Assembly (NCBI RefSeq): GCF_028858725.1
Contig: NC_084773.1
Coordinates: 19,290,850-19,354,849 of the forward strand
Direction of reading: 5' to 3'
DNA from: Colius striatus
Lineage: Eukaryota > Chordata > Aves > Coliiformes > Coliidae
Length of the DNA: 64,000 nt
Shown: positions 37,928 to 49,058 of the stretch, piece by piece
Position numbering within the stretch: position 1 is the stretch's first letter
How the letters are laid out: every line of letters begins with the position of its first letter
Translations under genes and position numbers: made by a program
The notes under the pieces: generated by a model
The model's database searches: none
The model's input: only the letters and a program-made list of their open reading frames with translations
Told to the model about the DNA's origin: nothing

Positions 37928-39957
37928 GGAGCTGTGCCACCCTCCCCAGGAACAAAGGACACCTGGTATAACACTGGGCCATGGCACAAGTTACCTTCTC
38001 AGTGACGAGTTATCGCTGAGATGTCTTGTGTGCCCTTCACTGCTGACAGCAGTGTTACACATACAAGCTCTCCAAGAAATGATGAACCCCATATTTATAC
38101 TGTTAAAACCAAATTTTTGGGAAAGCCAGCAGGGAAACATTTTGTGGTTTCAGCTGATTTTGATGAATCCTGTCTGTGTATGTGTTTGCATAGTTTCAGC
38201 AGACCAGTGACTGTGTCTTTTTCCAAAGAAGATACCCACTAGATGACAAGCACTCACAGTGCCTAATAACCAAGTAATCACTAATTTCAAGGTAATATTA
38301 TATTCCTTCTATGGAGAGGTGCAGTGATTCAGTCAAGATCATGAATTTGCTGCTGTTTTTATTGTGCATCTCCCGTTATAATGGAAGTGAAACAGGTGCC
38401 TAAAGGACCATAAGTCACTTACTGTCACGTGGAAGTTCTTTAGCCAGGACTGAAAATCATTTTTCAGAAGAAAAGCACTGTCTTAGATCCACAGCAGAGG
38501 ATGCTACTGGAATTGTTTTGTGGAGAGAACTAGCTCACATTTTATCTTTTACAAGTCCATTGCAGAGCTATTACCTTTGTTTAACAGCATTTCCTGTATT
38601 GGTTTTGGATTGGAAGAGTCTAGTTATATCAGGATCTTTACAATGGACATTGGCAACTTGTTTCCTTTGGACTGTTTAACAGAAGCATAAACTCTTTGTG
38701 ATCAATTAGAGCACCCAATTACTTGCAGCTCTGCATGAGTCCACCATTCCTGCCTTGTGTGGCCATAAACATTTTACACTGCCAGCAATACTCAATAGCA
38801 GTTGTGTAATTTCTGGGCCAGAACATGAGTATTTTCAGGACTATGCTAGAGACTGGACTTATTAGGGTAATAGTCTCCTTGGAAGGCTGATAAACTGTAT
38901 TAAATTGTTTTCTTGTGGAAAAAAGATGTCTCAGAAGAATGTCTGCACTACCTGTAATAACTGACTAGCCAGACAGTAATTATTTCACAATAGTGTGGGA
39001 AGTATATTGACCTTGATGATCATTTTCTTTCTTATTGGACATTTGAATAATTGTCTTTGCCTAAGGATTCCCTAGAAGGTGTTTCTCAAATCAGAGCAGC
39101 ACTTCAGCATTGAACTCATGACATTGTGAAGTCCATTAGGAATGCAGAGAGGTAGGAATTACCCTATTCAATCCGATTAAAGATCCAATTAACTTAGAAT
39201 CCCATCTCTATTAGTAACTAATACTAGATGACTCAATACCCTGGGAAAACAAACCCCAAACCATCAAAAAACCCAACCCCATACCTTTGTCCCTCCTTCC
39301 CTGAGCTCTCATTATCACAATTAGGGATAAAAAGCGTCCCTGAAAGATTTTTGAGTTCTCTTTTATTCCTCCTTACCAAGCACTTGCTGCTTGGTTTCCA
39401 TCCTGGAACATGAGATCAATAGCCCTTATAAATTCTTGTCCTGGCTTGAGAAAGTATTATTGTTAGCACTTGAAACGTGTGATCATTCTCCTAATTGTTT
39501 CAGTAACACACTTGTGTCAAAAGGTTCACAAAGTTAATGATTGTGATTTTTCTTTCTCATTTAAATCTTGCTGTCTCTTCATTCCAGTGTGATCATGGAA
39601 GTGACTTGTTTGACCTTGATTCACCTGTTTTCATGACTACTTATGTCTGTCATGTTCATTGCTTGAACTGCTTCATCTGTACATGAAATACTGATAATTC
39701 TTCTCATTCCTTTCTTAAAGGGACCTTTAACATTGTCCTTATTTTGGACCTGTTTAGTTTCTTGAATGTTTGAATACCTATTGAATGCAATTATACTTAG
39801 TGTCAAAGATAAGACTCTATTAGCAACACATCCAAAGCCCTAATGTTTATGTCTTTCTAATGCATCCTGTACAGAGCCTCCCATCTCAGTTGCATCTTGG
39901 TCACCTTGGTCTGCCCAGCAGATGCTTTCTATTGTGGTGATTTTTCTTTCTTTGTAG

Positions 39958-40020
39958 AAAGAAAACAATCCAATAGAAACACTATTCTCTTTCAGCCTTC
40001 CTAAGGCCAGGGGCTATTTG
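39958..40020 (+). other. Candidate 63-nt exon (21 codons, phase 0-0)
   Basis: A strong acceptor, GATTTTTCTTTCTTTGTAG, precedes 63 nt that are open in only one frame and are followed directly by GTAAGT. The length is a multiple of three, so inclusion would keep frame. The peptide begins KENNPIETLF and ends PKARGYL; I do not recognise it. Both splice sites are close to consensus. The last exonic base is G, which suits the donor. Flanking CpG content is low, unlike the better candidate at 47050. It could still be a decoy exon, which is common in long introns. Confidence 0.25.
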
Positions 40021-40363
40021 GTAAGTTTAACTTCACTTAAATAAAATGAAACAAATCTATTATGACCCTCTGAGAAAATCTCATGTTTTAGATCATAGGC
40101 TGTTCCTAAATATAGGCATTGGAAATGAATGTCTCCCTGGATAGATTATTCTGTAACTGTCTCCTGCAAGGTTTTTCACAGTTTCCTTTAAACTGAGTAT
40201 CGTGGACATTTCTTATGAGACAGTAGTTTGAGTGGATAAAGCCTTAAGATGCTACACCATAAGATGTATATATGGAGAGAATTACTTATATTGCTATATG
40301 TTTTTGCATTGAATTGTTTAACCATCCTGACAGTCCAGGGAAAAAGATCATTTGGAAGATACA

Positions 40364-40389
40364 GATATAAATATATACATATATATATC
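40364..40389. repeat. Interrupted (TA)n stretch
   Basis: TATAAATATATACATATATATAT-type run broken by a few C and A bases. Confidence 0.75.
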
Positions 40390-40662
40390 TAATTTTGGGG
40401 ATTTTTTTTCCCCCTAAACCATTTTGTGCAAGGGACAATAGCTTTTGCCTTGGGCTTTTGAATCTGTCAATACCTTATCTTCCCTGGAAACAGGGTACCA
40501 GCAACAGATAATGTGACTGAAAAGGAAATGAACAAAAGTGAAGCAGTTTAGTATGGAGCATATAAAATGTTTAGATTTGTTACGAGTTATGAATTTTGAA
40601 ACTTGAAGTTACACACCTGCAACGTGTGTGTTTGCATGAGTATACACAAGTAAATGACATAA

Positions 40663-40680
40663 ACCTATTTATAAATAGGT
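40663..40680. repeat. Perfect 18-bp palindrome with MEF2-like core
   Basis: ACCTATTTATAAATAGGT is exactly self-complementary with no spacer. CTATTTATAA within it fits the published MEF2 consensus YTAWWWWTAR on both strands. Binding is inference. Confidence 0.6.
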
Positions 40681-40935
40681 ATGTGTGTAATCCAGATGTT
40701 TGTGTTGTGCAGGCAGGTTGGAAGTGCTGGGGAGCTCGTATACTAACATATATTAGTTCCTTATATTTAATTGTTAGGTCTTACACAGCTCTGGAGAAGT
40801 GTCTGAGCTTCCTTCAGTTCTGGGGTATTGCTTTTATTTGGGTGCTCCTCTCTGTAGAGGAGCATCTCCCTGTGTTAGGCTGCAGATGCTCTCTGTGCCA
40901 GATGTTGTGACTCAGAGCAGACAAGAAGATTCAGG

Positions 40936-40978
40936 TTTTCTTTTTTTTTTTTTAATACTTTCTTTTTATTTTTTTTTC
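40936..40978. repeat. T-rich low-complexity tract
   Basis: Long T runs separated by AATAC and C/A bases. There is no LINE or SINE body attached that I can recognise, so it is not clearly a retroposon tail. Confidence 0.8.
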
Positions 40979-43900
40979 ATAAGTGACTTGCCCCCAGGCA
41001 TGTTTTGACAGGGAGGATATCATTTCAAATTAAATGTGAATGTGGAGGCTTTCCAAAGCTACAAATTGCAGAGATTTCTCAGTGTGACTCAAAGAAATAA
41101 AGTGTTGTGCATGCTGATTGCTTGCTGCGGTGGCAGGGTGCTGCTGTGCTGTAGCTCTGGTGCTGAAACCCAGACTGTTGCCTTCTTACAAATGTGGACA
41201 CGCAGGAGATAGTGAGTGAGCTCATTCACTTCATTCTTTAAATGACATTTTTTCTCCATAAACTACATAAAGGATAATGCAACTGAGCTGGGTTTATCCT
41301 GCTGCATTCAGGTAGGCTGGAATGGTGACTGATGGTTTCAAATCCCATTTCCCCTGCTTGTTTTAAATGGTCAAGTAATCTCTAGCATTGGTGAACAGAT
41401 GATGTTTTGAAGAAGACAAAGAATGTGGTCTGAAAGGAAGCAATCCAGGGGATGCTTCCTGCCAAAGTCTGCCAGAGGGCCATGGAGGGCTTTGTGTCTG
41501 TACCAAGGTGATTGCTTTTCCTCTCTTGAATGGGGAGAAGTTCAATGAAGGGAAGAATTCCTTCTTAATTGTGATGGAGCTCTTGGGTTGGGGCTTTTTG
41601 GTGGTCATTTTTTGGGGTTTTTTAGCCCACTTCAGGAAAACTAATGGAGGGAATATCTATAGCTCTGAACAACGTCTTTGGAGCTTTTCATTTGTCATCC
41701 GTGTGTCCTTTGAAGTAAGAGATGTTACTTCTTCAGATATCTCACATTTTAAAGTTTTCCTGAGTTTAAGAGCAGAACTTTTTCTTTCTAGTGAAACAAA
41801 GTAAAGAGAACTCACCTCTTTCTTGCCTACATCTCCAGATTTATGGCACAGCCATAATGAGGGTCACACATTGTTTGAAGCAGGCACTCTGCTTTCCAAG
41901 GACAGTATGTTTTCTCAGAGTTTCTCTTTCATTCTTCCCACCTTTATTCTCTTTTTCACCTTTTGTTCCAGCTTTTGACCTGTGTTTCATCTCTTCTCTG
42001 CTTTTCCCTCTTCAGTTTTCCCCACCCCTCCACTGTCTCAGGGTAATGGGCACGGGACGGTTCCACAGCTTCTGGGACAATCCCGACTTGAGTGTTTCAG
42101 AGTTAATGTGGTATCAATAAAAGGAATGATGCTGAGCAAGGACAGCTTTTATCAGTGCACAGCTTCAACTGGGATCTCTTAATTTGTGCCTGTGTATGCA
42201 GGCAGGATCTGGCCTTCTGTCTTGACTGTGTTAGCCCAGAGGTCTGTAGCATCTTACTGTCCGTTTAGGGACACGTAGCCGTGAGCTTCCTTTGTCTCAC
42301 CATGTTTGCAAGGTTTTTCCTTCTGTACTGAGAATACAGCACAGGAAAGGAACAAGAGTGAACTCTGATAGCTTTAACCCATAATAAGTCTGATGTCCTT
42401 GGGGATAATGGAGATTAAAGAGCCAAAATTCTCTAGGAGATTGTCACTTGGCTAATGATGATAGTAGCCTATGGCAGTTAGGGATGATATGGCTGATACT
42501 TAGCAGGGGTTGTGAACCAATTAGTCTGCTCAACAAAATACTTGGTCCATTGGGTGCAAATGTTAAGAATATTTATAGGGCTGGCTATGGAGTCAGCTAA
42601 TCAGAACTGGAGAAAGCTACTTAAGAGACTGTTCCAGACTCTACAGAGGCCCTGAGATAACATAGCTGACAGATAAACAAATGTTTGCCCGTGTAAATAT
42701 TATGAGTCAAAGATGGTATTTGAACTCTCTTTTCAGTTTTCTAGCATCTTAAAATCAATTAGGAGTGCTTAAAACATTCTAGAATCTGCTTCCCTGTGGA
42801 GAGCTGACTTTAGCAGTGGCTGTCCATAGGTGATCTCACAGGTTGGCTTCCTCCAGCTTTGCTTTTGGTGTGTGTCAGATGGTCCAGATAGAAGCCCATT
42901 TCCATGACAGCAAAGGGTGTCACATAAACTGACCCAAGTAAAATGGCAGCAGGACAATATTAATTCAAAATATACTAGCATGTTTTGAATTCAGTAACTA
43001 CCTAAACTCATTAATTCTTTAACCCATTGCCTCTTTAACCTATTAACTTGCTGAGTATGAAACTACTGCCAGTCAACACAGCCTTGTCCGTTATGTTTGT
43101 AATGTCCAGCTCATTACACCAGTGATGTAGGGAGTTGGTACTTACATAAGCTTTAATAGTACAGTTGGAGGAGAAATGCAGTAATTCATCTGAATTTACA
43201 GGGTGGATTAAAGGTTCAGAGTAGGTTTTATATTGGCTTGTTTATTTCTTTGCAGTTCATGTTAAGTGCAATTAATAAAACATTTTTTCCTGGTTTTTAC
43301 CCCTCCAACCTAAGGCATCACTTAGCAGAACCACTTCTGTTAAACAGATCATAGCATGAGAAAAATCCACAGGCTTCACTGGAAAAGCTTTTTGAAACCT
43401 GAGACTATTGATTCCTCAGATTTAAAAGGTAAATGTGGTTATATGTGACTTTACAGAACATCTGCAAAGAGAAGAACAGCCTCTAACACCACTACTGAGC
43501 CTCTGATCAAAATATTCTGCCTTGCTATTTTACAGCTGTTGTTTTACAGCAAGCAGTTTGAAATACAGCCATTTTGAATTTGGTGCTGAAGGTGGTTTTC
43601 TCCAGTACTTACTTGAAAAATCAAGTGTTAAACTGGGGCATTCATTTCATTTGGCAAGCTCTGCACTAAGTCTTTACTTATAGAAAAATAAAACATTAAT
43701 AAAAGCCAGGTTGCAGATTGTTCTGGTGAGCACTATGTGATTGTGTTTATTGTTTTTTACTACTATTATGGGTTTTTACACTCCCCCTGTGTAAAAGCTT
43801 TCTTTGTGCTGCTGCAAATCTGGCTGGAAGTGTAAGTACAGTGGGCTTTAATATACAGATGTTATTTCTGTTGAATTTTGTATATTAAAAATGTCCTAAT

Positions 43901-46837
43901 ATCTGTTTTGATCCTGAAAAGCATAGTGCTTATTGGGACTGATTATTGTATTAATAGCTTTTGTTTATTAGTTGGTTGTTGGTTTGGTTGTTTGTGGGGT
44001 TTTTTGTTTTGTTGTTGTTCATATGTGTATCAGAGATGCAACATACTGGCAGTTAAATGGGGTAAAAATGGTCTTTTCAAGAGGAAGACCCAAATCCATG
44101 GAGACTCTCCAGGGATCTCATTAAAGCGCTCTTTTCTTAATTTAGTGTATTGCAATAACAGCTATCAGAATCCCCACAGTGTGATTTCCTGATAGGTTAG
44201 TTTACACAGAATTAATTGTCTAATTTCACAAGCAACCAGTACAGTGCACATTGATTTTTACTTATTTATTTATTTCTCACCTGACATGTTGCTCTTGTGG
44301 ATTCTGCTTCATATTTTAAGACAGATTTTGCAATCCATCTTTACTTGTTCCACTTTGTCACAGCACATATTACGTTGGAATCATGATTTATTCTCACCAT
44401 TCTTCTTGTTGTCCTTCCATGGGTAAGAATTGCTGCTAATTTAGGCATTAAAATTTGACATAAAGTGTCTTTAAACTACACAAATAAAAGGATGCATCAG
44501 AAAGCTAAATTCAGATGGCATAAGGTTCCTATTGTCTAGATGCTTCAGAGACCAGGCTTGAATGAGGAGAGTGGATTTCCTTCTTCTCAAAGGTCATCTT
44601 GCTGGTTGGAGTGGTACAGGATGAGAATGAGATGAGCCTTTCACAGAACAAAGGACCAGCAAGTTGCATAGAAAAATGTGTTTGAATAAAATCTCTCAGG
44701 CTGTGTTGAGAATGTGGCTTGAACAGGGTTTTGAATGTTTTGGGAAGCATCCTTTTTAAAGTGAAGTTCTTAGAATATATTTGCACACAGAGGACTTCTG
44801 CCTTACTACTTGTGTTGTTATGCTGCATGAGAAAGATGGAGTTATGTATTTTTCAGATTGGTTTGGGCAGGATGGCTGCTGAAACAAGTGCTGGTCTTGA
44901 CCAACTGCTAAAGCCTGCCTTCCAGCTTGACTTATCTCCTGAGGGCAACAGCACTGATGACTCTCTTTCGCTTACCCACTCAGGCTTGTGCAGGTGGGGA
45001 GAAAGTAATGGGCTTCTGCTGATTCCTTGCCCCTGGACCTGGCTCTGTTCCTGCAGCCTGATGATATTTTTTCCCCCCTGAGGAATAGCTTTGCTCTACA
45101 AAGGCAGTCATACAAATAAGCTCTGCTGAAAATATGGCTATTCACTTGCAATCAGCATGGTGTCTGGAGGAACTGGTGGCTACATCCCCTCAGCTACTGT
45201 GAACTGGAGAAGTTATATGAGTAGCTGAAGAGCTTTTTGCACAGAGGGAGCCTGGAAGCGTTAAAGGACAGGGAGTGAGCTGCATGAGGTGAAAGGAACA
45301 TGGGAGGGCTGAGGAGCAGGGCCCCATCATTCCAATTGGGAGTTAAGGCAAAGGGAATCCTTCAGCTGGGAGTAAAGGATGTGAAACACTTCTTTTAATG
45401 TGAGTAAGGCAGTAGTACTACCTGAGAGAATGGATAGGACAGGGGGAAACTCCCAAACCAGCAAAACTATCAGCAAAACAATTTGTAATTCAGAAAGTGT
45501 TTGTTAGCAACACTTGGGATTCATTTTTATTTCTCATTTGCACACATGAAACATTCTCTAGGTGGAAATTATGACTTTTCCTGTAGGAAAAGAGCATTTT
45601 GGACAATGCTTCCATCCTTCTTGCCAGCATGTTTAGGAGGGGGAATAAAAAGGAAGTCAGTGAAAGGTGAGATTCCTTTGCTTTCTCATTCACTGCCTTT
45701 TTAGCTCTTGTCTCTGTTAAAGAAGTTAAGGTGCAGTGTGTGCTGTGAATTTACAATGCAGTGGCTATTCCAAACTGCTTTTGTAAACAGGGATTGTATC
45801 TCTTAGATACAAAACAGACAGCCTACAGGCGGCAGTACAGATGCAGCCCACCAAGTAAATGAGATTTCTCCATCACACTTGCAAAGTTTTTGTTCCTAGC
45901 TGTTCTGCGCACTGGGCTTGACCAGACATGAGGCTGTTCTCTGTTGGTCAGCACCTGAAATGTGGATGTGCCACCACTCTGTCTGGTGCTGTGACAAGGA
46001 TCTGATGGCTTGCAGAGCTTTTGAGTGCTTCATCCCATCCTGGCACCATTCATAATGTGCATGTTATTCTTGTGTCAGTTGTTATCTCCAAGTGTTGACA
46101 CCATGTACTAAATAACACTTAGGCAGGTCTCTCTCGATTAAAAGATGAGTTCCTGATGCAAGTGAAGTCCACGGGGCTTTTGTCAGTGACTTCAATAGAC
46201 CTCAGCTTCCACCTCATGACTCCATGGGAAGAAGAATAAATTGCTGCTGAAAGTGCAACTGTCTGTGACATCCAGTGGGAAAGGATAATTAGCAGTCAGT
46301 CATGAAGCTGCCATCGTGGCTGTCTGATGAATAATAGAACTGAGTACATGATTTTAGCAGATTAGCATGTGCTCAGGCAGCCAAGAAATATGGTATGAAA
46401 ACCAAGGGTAGGAAAAGTTCTAGACAGAAGATTGACTTTTTCTGTCTGTGTGGCCTCTGAAATGTATGGTGTAGTTTTACATAAAAACTGAACCAGGATG
46501 ATCAAGAAGACAAAGAGTTGTGTTACTAGTCTTTGTGTCTTTTGTTGTTGAATTGGGTTAATAGTCTTAAGAGAGCATGAGAGAGATTTCAGTGCAACCT
46601 CTTCTGCCTTTTTGATGTTCTCCAGGAAAACCTCTGGAACTGGTTAGAGCATGGTTGGAGGTGTGATGTAAGGGTGATGGTATAAGGGTGAAGGACCATG
46701 TATTATGGCTGTGTGCAGGTTCCAAACTCTGGCTTGGAAACACTGATTTGTAACTTGGCGTTAGATGGGAGGAAGCACAAAGGCAGGTGCTGGATTTGTA
46801 GATCTCTACCCTTGGAGCAAAGAGAACAACAATTAAA

Positions 46838-47049
46838 GCAGAAGAAAGCGAGGCCGCTGTAGTTTTAATCATTAGCTGCAGTTTGTAGCTGGTCTTCACG
46901 CCGCGTGCGGCTTTGTGAGAGCACAAAGACGACGCTGTGATGCCGAGGCTTTTCACTCGCCCTGTTTATGGATTGTGATTGGCGAAGCTATTGACTTCAT
47001 ATTCTTTCATGTTCTTTATGTTCCCTTCTGTTTTGATGTTACCGTGCAG
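46838..47049. promoter_or_regulatory. CpG-retaining patch next to a candidate exon
   Basis: Around a dozen CpGs occur in about 210 bp (for example GCGAGGCCGC, CACGCCGCGTGCGG, GACGACG, GCCGAGG, CTCGCC, GGCGAAG), while the surrounding kilobases have very few. G+C is only moderate, so it is not a classical island. It ends in a pyrimidine-rich tract and a CAG acceptor at 47049. Such patches often mark deeply conserved sequence, an alternative promoter or an exon's flank. Which applies here is not determined. Confidence 0.4.
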
Positions 47050-47154
47050 TCGTCTCAGCTACGTATTAAACAAGAGGCTGCTTCAATATCAAATGATCAA
47101 AGGGGTAAGGGAACACAAGGCCATAAAGAGTATATGGAGAGCTCTGGGAGAACA
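47050..47154 (+). other. Candidate 105-nt cassette exon (35 codons, phase 0-0)
   Basis: TTCCCTTCTGTTTTGATGTTACCGTGCAG-like sequence (pyrimidine tract then CAG) precedes the segment, and ACA|GTAAGT follows it, with GT at 47155-47156. An earlier possible donor, GG|GTAAGG, lies at about 47104. The frame is open and continues that of the 46915 ATG frame. The length is divisible by three, so inclusion would add 35 residues without a shift. The peptide includes QLRIKQEAASISNDQRGKG and ends MESSGRT; I do not recognise the protein. IKQE matches the psi-K-x-E SUMO-acceptor pattern, which is only suggestive. The CpG-rich flank adds support. It could be an exon of the plus-strand gene starting at the island, or a chance frame. 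Confidence 0.35.
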
Positions 47155-49058
47155 GTAAGTTGAATTTAAAGGCTTTTTCAAGCTGTTTAATTCCTGCTTA
47201 GATTTCTGGTGCCACCAATAGGCAACAGTCCTTTTCTTTAAATCTTTTACTAAGCATTGACTGGCAGAATCGCTGTTTTACATGTGGTTTAGAGAGTAAA
47301 AGGCCACCCTGAAGGTCAAGCCCTAAGAGATTTCCTCTAAGAGCTCATTGATTCTACTAGATTTTTGACTGGAAAAAAGACCACTCCTTCCTAGATCTGC
47401 AGCTTGGATACAAGTGCCTTAGTATGTGCCAGCACAGAAGGCAGAAGCAAAAGTGTAAGAAGCAAAAATTAGAGAAAGATGCTGTGGGGCAGACAGACAA
47501 TGCTTTCAGTCTCTCGCCTGTGCAAGTCAAGCTGGTGACATTATTAGCTACTGGTCCATGAAAAAAGAAAGTATTATTTTATCGTTTCAGAAATGGATTA
47601 TATTAACAGTGAAATTGGGCAGAATAAAGATTTATGGTCACATCCTCAGCTTGAGTAAACAGGCAGAGGACCTCTGCTTGTAATGGGGATAGAAGGGCTG
47701 GTGGCAGCCGAGGAGATGGGCTGTAAATACTGCGGGTCTGGTTTTCTTCATGTATCTAAATGAGCACGTGGTTGCTGTGAGTGTATATGCACTCAACTGA
47801 CTTTATTTTGCACAAAAATTAAGATGGCCATATTTTGCCTTTCCAATCTCATTACAATATTGGCTTTGTAAGTTGCCCAGTGCTGTGGAAGTGATTAACA
47901 AAATGAATCTGAAAGCCTACCCCATAAGCAAACTCTGTATTTGTGCTATTACCTACTCCTTTGATATTTCAATCTGATTCATTAGAAAAATTAGCATTTT
48001 TATGGACTAATTAGGGGAAAATGTTGCTTGTACTCTTCCTGATGTACAGAGATTTCTTCACAGCTTAGTAAAGCCAAATAGAAGTGAAACACTTTGAGGA
48101 GATGGAGGAAGAATTGAAAAGCGAGGGGATCACTCAGGTTAACTCAAAAGATTGGGAAGGTTTGAACTTTTCTTAAAAGGAATTAAGAGAAGGTTAGATT
48201 ACTGAGCTATTGGCAGTTTGTACAGGTTCTTGAATTTAGAATTCCAGATCTCTCTCAGCTATTTTGGTTCTTCAGGCATAAAAATATTTGAAAAGCTGTC
48301 AGTCAGTCACCATATTTTTTGTGACGGTTGCAAAATGAACAGTAATGAGAGTGAATAGTAATGAGTGTGTTATTCAGCATCTATAAATACTAATTGACTT
48401 TCATGGCAAGTTTATATATTTCAGTTGACACACCTTCTAGTTTTCCTATTCTTTGTAAAACCCAGCTCAGGTTTTGTTAGCCCTAGCTGTTCATTCAAAC
48501 TTGGCTTGGTTTTTCCTCACGTTAGGCTAACGAACTCCTTGCTTTTGAAGTTTAATTCTAAATATGCATGTGTGTCACTTGCTGCTGCTCACATTCTGTG
48601 TTTGCCAGGAGGGTAAAAACGGGTGTCTGTGACTAAACATCTGAGGTCGCCTTTGTGCAAGGGAAGTATTCTTTCTTCTTAGAGGGTGGAATACCATTAT
48701 TTTAATCAATGCAGGCATCTCCTGTTTTGATCGTTATGTTTTGATAATGATCTTGATTTACAGAGACACAGCTCATTTTGGACTTCTGTAGAGAAGGCAA
48801 AAAATCTCCATCTTGCACAGAGAGTAGAAGTTCAATTAGGCATTTTGATGTCATGGGATGCTGATTGTGCTTTAATTGGCTCCAGCTGACTGGCTTCTAG
48901 GCCCTGATGTTCTTCACTTGCAGTTGGGTACTTCTCAAATACAGATGGAAATTTTTATTGCATTTGAAAATGTTGCACAAAGTCAGAATAATTATTTCCA
49001 AGTGATACTTCACAAGTGAGTGCCCTATGATAAGCAAAGGAGAAACCATTAAAACTGT
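47155..49058. other. AT-rich non-coding tract
   Basis: No gene recognised. A run of ATTA/TAAT words at about 47960-48020 resembles developmental enhancer sequence but is not distinctive enough to call. Confidence 0.5.

Larger units (their letters stand above)
37441..46837. other. Non-coding tract, probably intronic
   Basis: Mostly unique-looking AT-rich DNA with several simple repeats and one short palindrome, listed separately. About 38310-38350 (GAGAGGTGCAGTGATTCAGT) weakly resembles a MIR core but is too short to call. One exon-like segment, 39958-40020, is listed separately. Confidence 0.5.

Noticed and set aside
40936..40978. T-rich tract as an antisense retroposon poly(A) tail
   Set aside because: No gene-like or repeat body is recognisable on the expected side, and no target-site duplication is seen.
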